DNA of 10,928 nucleotides from Conidiobolus incongruus B7586 (GCA_000697335.1 JNEM01006509.1:1-10928), one strand, 5' to 3'; counted from the stretch's first letter, positions 1 to 7,986 are shown. A program made the numbers and translations. Notes: generated by a model from the sequence alone, not told the origin.

Positions 1-1477
1 AAAAATTATTAAATTTTTAATATTTTTTATAATTTTAAAATGAACAAATTAAATAATAAATATCAATATTCATTAAATCCTTATGTTACTATATTATCTA
101 TAAATTTTATATAATAATATAGACTTATGGTTTAGTTTGTAATATTTAAAATAATATATTTAAAAATTATAATATAATCCAAAAAATTAAATTAAATAGT
201 AATTATTAAAAAATAAATTTAATAATTCAACATATTATATATTATATTATTTATTTTATATATTGATGCCTTTTACAATAAACATTATAGTTAAAAAATT
301 GAAAATTCAAGATTTCCTAATATTTTTATTTTAAATCAATATCATTAAATTACTTCATAAATATTAATTCCAGCTAAATTTTCTGTGAGTTGAATAAAAA
401 TCGACAAATATTATGATATTATAAGAAACACAACTTGACCCAATAAAATTAAAAATTAATACTTGATATATTAATATATATTAATTTTATTTATAATAAC
501 AAATATTTTTAAAATTTAAATCATAAATCATCTACTAATTCTTTCTGAATATTTTTAGCATATGGTGCAATTAATTGTCTAAATATAATTAAATTACATG
601 ATGTGACTCATACTTTAATGATAACTAATATTTATAATATTGAAATCAGATTTTTTAAATTAAAATACTTCCTATATTATATTAAAATTACATCATTAAA
701 TATAGAACAGTTAAAACTAGGAATTTAAAATATATTACAAAGTAGTTTTCTAATATCAACTATATATCATTCTATATATTAATTAAAATAACTTGAATAT
801 TGCCCTTTTTGTAATCTTATCAAATATATAAAATATAAAATTGAATAACCTTAAAAAATTCAAATTTCGAAAATATAGATTGAGAAATCTCCTTGAAACA
901 GAGATAAAGCAATATTGTTGATTGTTGATATTCTAAGATAAATTTTATATCAATTTTTCCTAAAACTTATTAATGATATCAACATTTAAACATTATTAAG
1001 TATAGCAATTATAAAATTATTTGGCAAATAATATTTATTCATATGAATTTACTATGATAGATAATTCATTATATTTTTTAAAATTGAAAAAACCAACTTG
1101 CTTACAATTGGTCTAAGATCTAAATTATATAACTATTGATTGAATGCACCTGTATATCAGACAATATATTATTTAATATTATACTAAAAATATTAAAATT
1201 AACAGCTTTTGATATAATTTACAAATAATATAGTATATGTTGATTTTTACTAGCATGTATAATTTTAATTTCTATATCATTTTACTTAATTATTTTAATA
1301 TCTTGTCAATAAATATAATGGTATTTATATAATAATATTTTATAATATTACCTTGAATTTGAAATAATGGGAAATTTTTTAATTTCTAATTTTTCAAACA
1401 TATTATTAGTTTGAAATAAATAAATATATACAAAGTTAATAGGAAATGATATATTTTTAATATATATATATATATAT
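1..1477. other. AT-rich stretch without a recognisable gene
   Basis: This stretch is dominated by A and T, with stops in all frames at short intervals. I see no exon with GT-AG boundaries, no conserved protein motif, no tRNA-like cloverleaf and no long repeat. It ends in a dinucleotide TA tract at about 1460-1478, next to the left end of the mariner element. Very old, unrecognisable transposon debris cannot be excluded. Confidence 0.6.
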
Positions 1478-1478
1478 T
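1460..1478. repeat. (TA)n microsatellite
   Basis: About nine consecutive TA units run directly into the left end of the mariner element. Mariner elements insert at TA dinucleotides, so this tract is a natural target. The tract could also have expanded after insertion. Confidence 0.8.
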
Positions 1479-1505
1479 AGTTTTTTTGATTAAAAAATTA
1501 ACTTT

Positions 1506-1525
1506 TTAAAATTGGTTGTTTAATT
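1506..1525 (+). repeat. Left terminal inverted repeat core of mariner
   Basis: The sequence TTAAAATTGGTTGTTTAATT matches the reverse complement of 2685-2705 with one substitution and one single-base length difference. Lower similarity extends outward towards 1478. It lies just upstream of the transposase start codon at 1531. Confidence 0.75.
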
Positions 1526-1530
1526 TAATC

Positions 1531-2564
1531 ATGCTTAAACCAAATAGTAATCATCAAAAGTCTTTTATTTTGGTATTACTAAAACTTAACCATAAACCCT
1601 CTAAAATTATTTAAAATTTACAAGCAGCTTTTAATAATAAAGTATTATCTAAATTAACAATTTATCACTAGGTAAATTACTTTAAAGCTAAGAGAGAAAC
1701 TATTCAAAACCTGCTAAAATCTAAAAAATTAACTTTAACTATTACTCTTTTAATTGTAAATAAAGTGAAAAAATATATTAAAAAGCACTTTTTTATTTTA
1801 GCTAGAGAATTATCTAAGCACTTTAATATTAGTTTTACAAGTATTTTATATATTTTAAAGTTTAAACTAAAATTAATAAATAAAAATGTAAAATAAATAC
1901 TTTATAATTTAACTAAAGCTTAAAAAAAACTAGAGTAGCTATTGCTAAACAAAACCTATTGAAATATTACTAGAAGCTTAAACTTTTACAGTAAATAATT
2001 ATAATTGATGAATTTTAAATCCCTATGTATAATCCTTTACTAAAACACAAATCAAAATACTAGATTAAGCTAAATCAACCCCTTCTACAAATCCCTTTAA
2101 ATAAACATTTTGTTAATAAGCAAATGTTAATTATTGTAATAAATTATAATGGTATATGCTATTCTTATTTAGTTCCTGAAGGAAAATCAATTAATAGTAA
2201 ACTATATATTGTTTTTTTAAATAAAAGTATTTCTAATTAGTGTTCTCAATATAATTTGAGAAGACTTATTATTTTGCATGATAATTGTAAAATACATAAA
2301 TCTAAAGCTGTAAAAAACTTTCTAATTAAAAATAACTGGAAAAAACTACCACATCTAGTATATTCTTTTGATTATAACCTATGTGATTATAATTGCTTTA
2401 GGTAATTAAAAAACCAGCTTGCAGGAAAGAAAATTTCTGCAGGAAAATTTAATTGGTTTGTAAAACATCAAATTTCAGTCTTTAATAAAAAGAACTATTT
2501 TTTAAGTGTTAGAAGTTTGCCAAAAATATAGCAAAAAGTTATTAATAATAAAAGAAACTATTAA
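1531..2564 (+). pseudogene. Mariner transposase pseudogene (DD34D)
   Basis: About 344 codons, the usual mariner transposase length, remain recognisable from an ATG at 1531 to a TAA at 2562-2564. A helix-turn-helix-like stretch is visible at about 1792-1860 (motif ARELSKHFNIS). It is followed by KKTRVAIAKQNLLKYY, which resembles the mariner linker before the catalytic core. Catalytic aspartates are at 2007 (IIIDEF), 2280 (LHDNCKIHKSK) and 2385 (YNLCDYNCF). There are 34 residues between the second and third, which defines DD34D mariners. The C-terminal end QKVINNKRNY is also typical. Decay: in-frame stops at 1612, 1669, 1894, 1921, 1971, 1992, 2016, 2061, 2238, 2403 and 2529, plus a frame change in the A-run at about 1922-1931. 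Several stops sit where relatives have tryptophan. It cannot make active transposase. Confidence 0.88.
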
Positions 2565-2684
2565 ATTTATATTATATATTTATTTTTATATATCATATAC
2601 TCAAATGTTTATTTATTTTTAATTGCAAAAAATTCCCATTATTAAAAATGCAGAGTAATATTAAAGTGAGTAATGTTGTATACT

Positions 2685-2705
2685 AATTAAATAACCAATT
2701 TTTAA
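2685..2705 (-). repeat. Right terminal inverted repeat core of mariner
   Basis: Read on the minus strand, this block matches the left repeat at 1506-1525 nearly perfectly, sharing the core AATTGGTT(A/G)TTTAATT. Less similar sequence continues to the TA at 2729-2730, the likely true end. Confidence 0.75.
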
Positions 2706-2782
2706 TTGATTTTGGTTAATTGAAATAGTATTAAATCAATATAAAAGTACTCCTATAAAATGACATTATATAATGAATATGA

Positions 2783-2814
2783 ATGTATAAATGTATAAAT
2801 GTATAAATGTATAA
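2783..2814. repeat. Tandem repeat, four copies of ATGTATAA
   Basis: Four exact, uninterrupted copies of an 8-bp unit lie just beyond the 3' end of the first MGST3-like gene, past its AATAAA signal. A fifth, degenerate unit precedes them (about 2773-2782). It is a minisatellite-type slippage product. No function is evident, although it falls in the expected cleavage and transcript-end zone of the minus-strand gene. Confidence 0.9.
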
Positions 2815-2817
2815 ATA

Positions 2818-2823
2818 TTTATT
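2818..2823 (-). other. Polyadenylation signal AATAAA for the first MGST3-like gene
   Basis: On the minus strand an exact AATAAA lies about 35 nt after the TAA stop of the 2858-3522 gene, a normal distance for a short 3' UTR. In such AT-rich DNA the hexamer can occur by chance. For the 4957-5607 gene I see only the variant AATAAG (4897-4902), and none clearly for the 6550-7214 gene. Confidence 0.5.
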
Positions 2824-2857
2824 AATATAACAAAATAAAATTTAAATAAAAAATTGT

Positions 2858-3522
2858 TTAAATCCATTCCAATAATTTCAATCCACCATGGACTGCCATT
2901 CCAAACATTGACACTAAAGATAGATCAATTGGTACAACACCATATATACGTTTTTCCGGACCGTATCTTAAGTAAAAGTGATTATAAATACAGCGACTGA
3001 TCTATAAAATACTTATAAGAACAACTGGTGATAACATTAATAAATAATATATCCTTACCATATATACTACTCCACTGACCGATGCTCCAATAGGATGGAA
3101 CAATCCAGCTGTCAACAACAATGCTTGAGTGCAGGAATGTTGCTCAACCTACCAAGAGTGTCAATGATTACATGTATTATATTTCTAATAACTATAACTT
3201 ACATAATTATGATGAACTCTTTGAGCATTGTTAAATTGTTCCCATTGATGATCACTAAATAATGAAATTCAATCTTCATGACAATATTGCGTTGTAAGAA
3301 GAGTGACTTACGTTAATCTATCAGAATAACGACCACTACCAGTATCTGGATAAGGGACATTGAATTGTTTTCTCAACTTCAAAACGGTATAAGCACTGGC
3401 AAAGCACTGAAGGACTATACCTGCGGAGGTAAGGACCACCTAATTACAAGTTCAGTTTATGACTATTGTGCAATTGATTTGCTATTTACATATCCATATT
3501 CTTTAGGTAATTTAACAGACAT
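2858..3522 (-). CDS. Microsomal glutathione S-transferase 3-like (MAPEG), copy 1, most diverged
   Basis: Five exons: 3490-3522, 3312-3439, 3203-3254, 3059-3148 and 2858-3001. Introns of 50, 57, 54 and 57 nt are all GT-AG, phases 0, 2, 0, 0. The product is 148 residues; human MGST3 is about 152. It should be a four-helix membrane protein of the ER or mitochondrial outer membrane that conjugates glutathione or reduces lipid peroxides. Family marks: KEYGYVVLTS at the start as in MGST3, a basic KLRKQ after helix 1, NVPYPDTGSGR, and the glutathione-binding block FNNAQRVHHNYVE (about residues 61-73), then LFHPIG. The usual GRxxYAxGY block before the last helix is altered to SRCIYNHFY (103-111). The key Arg104 and Tyr107 remain, while the glycines and alanine are lost. 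By hand count it is about 62% identical to copy 2 and 60% to copy 3. The frame is intact, so it is probably functional but altered. The start is the ATG nearest the TATA box, aligning with both paralogues. Confidence 0.92.
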
Positions 3523-3571
3523 TTTCAAATATTTTATTTTATAAATTAATCATTTATTAAGGGTTTTGAGG

Positions 3572-3579
3572 TATTTATA
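3572..3579 (-). promoter_or_regulatory. TATA box of MGST3-like copy 1
   Basis: TATAAATA on the minus strand, 49 bp before the ATG at 3522. The same octamer occurs at similar distance before the other two copies, which raises its credibility above that of random AT-rich matches. Confidence 0.6.
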
Positions 3580-3967
3580 TATCTATTCTATGGTACTGAT
3601 TCTTGTCTGTATTTTGATCAATCCCAGTTGAAAGTAATTACGGTTTTACCTTTTTGAGTATTTAATGTACCTACAGGTTGGTAGGGGTATATATAACAAT
3701 TAGGTATCAATTTGTTTAATTGATTGGATTATAGAAACAGTATTAAGTCATATTTGCACACCTTTGGTTAGATGTGATATTAGATTTGATAATTACTTGA
3801 TATTTATCACAAGAATTTTTCTTATAAATAAAGGAGTATAATATATTATTAGTTTATTCTTTATTTTGTTAGCTTTTTATATTTTCAAATTCAGTCTTTA
3901 ACCATAATATTCATTAAAAAATTAATCCAATCAATTTAATCAAATCTCTTGATACTTTTCGAACTCA

Positions 3968-3989
3968 ATGATTGGTTAATTCCAATCAT
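3968..3989. repeat. Inverted repeat with paired CCAAT boxes
   Basis: Perfect 8-bp arms ATGATTGG and CCAATCAT are separated by six bases. Each arm contains a CCAAT pentamer in opposite orientation, the core bound by NF-Y/HAP complexes. It sits about 450 bp upstream of MGST3-like copy 1. Chance occurrence is possible, and any role in regulation is inference. Confidence 0.4.
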
Positions 3990-4170
3990 AACAAATAATC
4001 AATAAAAATAAATTAAAAATCCTTGAAAATTTTGTAATAAACCAATATCTACTTCTTTTATTGGTAATATACAATTAAAATAATTTAAATATATTGATTG
4101 ATATTAATTTTAATTATTTTTCAAATTTCAGTCAATAATAATAAATTTTTGGAGAAAATTATTAAATTTG

Positions 4171-4309
4171 ATTATCACCACAGTTTTTTGGACCTAAAAA
4201 AAGAAATCGAAAAGCACCAGCCAATAGGAATTGCTAAAATTTAATAAAAAATATCGGAATGGACAAAATTCCAACGACTGCCCAGTAGTTGTTTTCCTAA
4301 TATAGTAAA
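4171..4309 (-). pseudogene. Possible relic or exon of a small hydrophobic protein
   Basis: This minus-strand patch is visibly richer in G and C than its surroundings. An ATG at 4309 opens MFTILGKQLLGSRWNFVHS and stops after 23 codons. An overlapping frame reads NNYWAVVGILSIPIFFIKF, meets a TAG, then continues QFLLAGAFRFLFLGPKN and ends DNQI at a TAA near 4162. The second frame looks like one or two membrane segments, and an AG precedes it, so it could be an exon. The TAG could be a former tryptophan codon or could lie at a splice acceptor. The opening is faintly like small subunits such as fungal ATP synthase subunit k (YTI-G-K pattern), but this is too weak to name. It may be a decayed small gene, a missed exon or chance. 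Confidence 0.25.
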
Positions 4310-4639
4310 CATCTACTTAAAAGTATTTTTTCAAAGATTTTATTTCGCTTAATGTAGTAAAACTAATTGCACTCAAAATTGTAAAATGTGACAGAAAAAA
4401 TCTTTAGTAGTGATATTTTTATGATTAAATTTATGTTTGAGAATAATTTTGTTTCAATTTTGCTAAAAAATAATACAAAACTTGTCATATATGATTAGTA
4501 TTATATAATAAGAAATACTTATTTTTTTTATTTCTATATAACAAAAATCGAAACACATTCAAATATTATATTGGTTACTTTGCTAACAATATTATTTATT
4601 CATTATTAATTTTAAATAAAATATATAAAATAAAGTTAG

Positions 4640-4675
4640 ATTATTATTATTATTATATTAATTAATTAATTAATT
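4640..4675. repeat. Simple repeats (ATT)n and (TTAA)n
   Basis: About five ATT units (4640-4655) are followed by about four TTAA units up to 4675. These are ordinary microsatellites of AT-rich spacer DNA. Confidence 0.8.
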
Positions 4676-4956
4676 TTGAAATTAATTTTATGTTCTAAAA
4701 GTTGCAGATTCAAAAATCTGATATTTAAAGCAAAATATTATTTCAATGTCAATAAGTAGTTCAAAACATTATATATTATCAATTGCAAATTACTCAAATT
4801 TATATTATTAAGTTTGATAGATATTAAATAACAATCAATCCAAGATAAAAAAATGCAATCCATTTCAAATATCAATAGCAATGATATTGAGATTATCTTA
4901 TTGAAATATTATATATTAAATAAAAATGAATTAGAGCAAGTTAAATGCTAATCAAA

Positions 4957-5607
4957 TTAAATCCATCCAATAAATTTCAAGCTACCGTGGATAGAGAAGC
5001 CCAACATGGCGACTAAAGCGCCATCGAGAGCAAGAGCACCATATAAACGACCTTCAGGTCCCTTCTTCAAGTATCCATTAGCATAGATTTGACGACCAAT
5101 CTAATTATTATTATTAATATAATAATAGACATATGTGATTAAAATATTACCATATAGACAACAGCACTGATAGAGGAACCAATAGGATGGAAGAGACCAC
5201 CAACGATTAATAAAACTTGAGTCAAAGAGTGTTGTTCAACCTATATATTGATATTAGATAAGGTATATTTGAGTTGTGATCACTTACGTAATTGTGGTGA
5301 ACACGTTGGGCGTTGTTGAATTGAGTCCATTGCTCATCACTAAATTCAGTGTAAATTACTTATAATCATATAGATAGATATATTGACTTACGTCAACTTG
5401 GCAGCGTGACGACCACTACCAGTATCGGGGTAGGGGACGTTGAGTTGTTTTCTCAACTTACTGACGGGGAAAGCACTAAAAAAGCATTGAACAGCAATAG
5501 CAACAGAAGAAAGGAGGACCTATTTATTGTATTAAAATTATAGTTGAATAGATTGATGATTATTTATGTATTACGTAGCCGAAGTCTTTAGAAACGGTTA
5601 AAGTCAT
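4957..5607 (-). CDS. Microsomal glutathione S-transferase 3-like (MAPEG), copy 2, best family match
   Basis: Exons: 5575-5607, 5392-5519, 5288-5339, 5151-5240 and 4957-5100. Introns of 55, 52, 47 and 50 nt are all GT-AG, phases 0, 2, 0, 0. The 148-residue product keeps every expected MGST3 block: SKDFGYVLLSS (6-16), KLRKQLNVPYPDTGSG (32-47), FNNAQRVHHNYVEQ (61-74), GGLFHPIG (85-92), MIGRQIYANGYLKKG (101-115) and a last helix ending near HGSLKFIGWI. Predicted helices lie at about 12-30, 74-92, 93-110 and 122-141, connected by a basic cytosolic loop. Expected role: membrane-bound glutathione conjugation, or peroxide or leukotriene-C4-type chemistry with glutathione held by the N-x-x-x-R-x-x-x-N and GRxxY residues. 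It is about 68% identical to copy 3. Codons look more GC-rich and better kept than in copy 1. A clean ATG follows an A-rich leader and a TATA box, and the stop is TAA. Confidence 0.95.
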
Positions 5608-6549
5608 TTTATATTATTGATTATATTTTTTAATTTAATAATTATTCAAATTTCTAGATATCGATTATATTTATAGTAATCGAAGTAATTAAACGTTGAT
5701 CTGTAATAATATCAATCACACTCATTTCGGACCACTTTATTCACTGTTGGAACTTTAAAGTCAAATAATTTTTCATTAGTCATAAATACTTGACATCTGT
5801 TGATTGGGTAAACTCCAACAAAAAGATCTCAAGTGACTGTATCTAACGAATATTCTAGATATATTTAGTGTTGAATTAGATCTTCATATAAATATAAATT
5901 AAAATTTTCACATGAAATAATTTTGATTTGTCAGGCAGATTTAAGTCGGGAAATCTATTTCAATTTATTTGTTAGATGGTTTTAGTTTGTTGAAATTTTC
6001 CACATCAATTAATATCTTGGATTTATAATAAAATGTAACAGATTCCGATATCAGATATTGTCATTTGTAGAAAAGGAACTTATTTTACTTTGACAATTAT
6101 TTTAACCAAAATCAATACATTTTTAATTGTAGTTGATTCATTAAGTTAATCAATTTTAATAAATAATTATTTTTAATAAAAATGTTTTTTCCGCAATATT
6201 TTGAGAGTATATTAAAATTTTTTGAAAACAATAATAAATAGAATACTATTTGATAAATTTTTCAATTAAATCATTTTTATAATAGATATGTTTCGTATAC
6301 TATAAAAATTATAATGAAAATGGTTTTGAATTAAATTTTCCACTTCATGTTAAATATGAATTCATTTATGAAATAATGTGTACAATATACTGTATCAAAC
6401 ATAATATTATATTAAAATATCATTTTTAAATTAATTGAAATATTTTATAAATCGTATCAAATATATAATATGTGTTAATGTAAGAGGAATGAATAAGGTG
6501 ATAGATATATATATATGAATGTGTTTATATGAAAAATTTATATAATACT
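5608..6549. other. AT-rich spacer between MGST3-like copies 2 and 3
   Basis: The left part is the copy 2 promoter and upstream region; the right part must hold the 3' UTR of copy 3. I see no exon. Points of note are the TATA box at 5668, a TTAGTCA heptamer at 5776-5782 like AP-1/Yap1-type sites, and a short TA tract around 6505-6516. CpG-containing motifs (TTCGGACC at about 5726, ATTCCGATAT at about 6042) stand out in DNA that otherwise has few CpGs. Confidence 0.6.
5668..5675 (-). promoter_or_regulatory. TATA box of MGST3-like copy 2
   Basis: TATAAATA on the minus strand, 60 bp before the ATG at 5607, matching the arrangement upstream of copies 1 and 3. Confidence 0.6.
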
Positions 6550-7214
6550 TTAAATCCAACCGAGTAATTTCAAACTACCATGAACTGAAAATCCTAGCAT
6601 AGCAATTAAAGATAAATCAATAGGAATGACGCCCCAAACACGTCCCTTTGCACCTTGGCTCAAGTATCCACGAGCATAAATATGACGTCCAACCTATAAT
6701 AATGGGAATTAATTAATAATTATAATTTTCTATGATTTAATCAATCTTACAATGTAAACAGCACCAGCAATAGCAGCGCGGATGGGTTGGAAAACACCAG
6801 CAGTTAATAAGAGAGTTTGAACAATAGAATGTTGTTCAACCTATTAATAGATCTTAAGTCGCATTATTTTCATAAGCTGATATTAACACTTACATAGTTG
6901 TGATGGACCCTTTGGGCATTGTTGAATTTTTCCCATTCTGCGTCACTAAAATAATTATGAATAATTGTGTCCTGATTTCAAAATATGTGATCACTTGCCT
7001 CAATTTGGTAGTGTGACGACCGTTGCCAGTGTCTGGATAAGGAACATTGAGTTGTTTTCTCAATTTGGAAACAGGAAAAGCACTAAAAAAGCATTGCAGA
7101 GCAATAGCACTAGATGAAAGAAGGACCTATTAATTTGATCAATAAATCAATTCAACGTCAAGATCAAAGGATATGTATTACGTAGCCGAAATCTTGAGAA
7201 ATTGCTAAAGTCAT
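6550..7214 (-). CDS. Microsomal glutathione S-transferase 3-like (MAPEG), copy 3
   Basis: Exons: 7182-7214, 6999-7126, 6894-6945, 6751-6840 and 6550-6693. Introns of 55, 53, 53 and 57 nt have phases 0, 2, 0, 0 as in its sisters. The second intron begins with GC instead of GT. The 148-residue product keeps SQDFGYVLLSS, KLRKQLNVPYPDTGNG, FNNAQRVHHNYVEQ and VGRHIYARGYL. The segment after helix 2 is changed from FHPIGSS to FQPIRAA (88-94), which puts an arginine at 92. An arginine also occurs in this area of human MGST3 (HPRIAS), though one residue closer to the proline. Membrane helices are placed as in copy 2. Exons 2 and 3 are very close to copy 2 (37/43 and 13/17 residues) but exon 4 is only 15/30. 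Expected role is glutathione-dependent detoxification or lipid peroxide chemistry in internal membranes. The ATG at 7214 aligns with both paralogues. Confidence 0.94.
6946..6998 (-). other. GC-AG intron in MGST3-like copy 3
   Basis: The 53-nt second intron starts GCAAGT after exon bases GAG and ends TTTTAG. The paralogues use GTAAGT at the identical phase-2 position. The change of T to C at intron position 2 is accompanied by exon bases AG just before the junction, where the sisters have AC. This is the compensating context expected of GC-AG introns, because it improves U1 snRNA pairing. Confidence 0.88.
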
Positions 7215-7272
7215 TATTAATTGATTGGTCTAATATTTATAATTATGCTTTAATATATGATGGTTTTCTAAG

Positions 7273-7280
7273 TATTTATA
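7273..7280 (-). promoter_or_regulatory. TATA box of MGST3-like copy 3
   Basis: TATAAATA on the minus strand, 58 bp before the ATG at 7214, the same octamer and nearly the same spacing as copy 2. Confidence 0.6.
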
Positions 7281-7986
7281 TATTAATCAAATTTCATTAC
7301 ATTCACCCACATTTGTCATCATGTTTATAGTCGGGAATGATTTTCGGGTTATCTAAAAGCTAGGAATATTAATGTAATTCCGAACCAATTTCAGATTTAA
7401 TAATTATAATTATTCAAGTGATCTTCATATATATCATATAACTCAAATTGCAGAGTGTTGTTGTATCACTATTTATTCATTTTTCTTAAATAATAATGTA
7501 TCAAAAATGTTAGATGAGTTCCATTATTTTAGTTAAAAGGAAAAATATGAAAAATTTCCAAATTTGGTATAATTCAAACATTCATTTTTTTTAAATTTCC
7601 AAAATGAATTTATATAATTAAAACCATTCATTATAAATTTTGAAATATCCAAATTAGACTTCCATGATATATTTGGATTATTTTAAATACTATATATATA
7701 TTGCATAGGTTATACAATAAAATAATATTAATTTTTAATATTTTATAATAAACATGAAATTTTAAAATTCTAGAATAAATTGGAATAAATTTAAAGATTT
7801 AATTTTTGGCTTCATTGCAAAAGGATTTTCATTCTAATTAATATAATGCAATGTTTAAATTAGAAAAAAAAATGATTTATTTGAAATTGACCTTATTATG
7901 GAATTTTCACTAACAATTTGTGAATTTTTATATTGTTCTGTTTAAAAATTATTTACAATTAATAAAATAATAAGAATTTTACTAAC

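Larger units (their letters stand above)
1478..2730 (+). mobile_element. Decayed mariner (Tc1/mariner, DD34D) DNA transposon
   Basis: A unit of about 1.25 kb carries one transposase-derived frame (1531-2564) between imperfect terminal inverted repeats. The best-matched repeat core is 1506-1525 against 2685-2705. Weaker matching continues outward to a TA at 1478-1479 and another at 2729-2730, which would be the target-site duplication. Length, single-gene layout and DD34D catalytic spacing all fit the mariner family. The copy is dead because the transposase has many stops and at least one frame change. The exact outer ends are uncertain because both flanks are AT-rich. It is the only coding-derived unit on the + strand, opposite to the MGST3-like cluster. 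Confidence 0.85.
3523..4956. other. AT-rich spacer between MGST3-like copies 1 and 2
   Basis: It holds the copy 1 promoter at its left end and the presumed 3' UTR of copy 2 at its right end (about 4890-4956). It also has an inverted repeat at 3968-3989, a small coding-like island at 4171-4309 and simple repeats near 4640-4675. Nothing else in it looks coding. Confidence 0.6.

Noticed and set aside
1-1477. Additional transposon remnants or small RNA genes in the left flank
   Set aside because: No inverted-repeat ends, protein motif or cloverleaf could be supported. The only signals were short AT-rich matches expected by chance.
1531-2564. Reassigned genetic code (TAA/TAG read as an amino acid) to explain the many in-frame stops
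   Set aside because: All three MGST3-like genes end in TAA exactly where the protein family ends, and they use CAA for Gln and TGG for Trp. The transposon also has a frame change, so decay is the simpler explanation.
2783-2814. CRISPR-like or regulatory repeat array
   Set aside because: The units are 8 bp, contiguous and without spacers, in a eukaryotic gene-flank setting. It is a simple tandem repeat.
2858-7214. The three MGST3-like loci as processed copies or pseudogenes
   Set aside because: All retain introns with good splice signals, intact frames and the same length, so they are DNA-level duplicates that still look coding.
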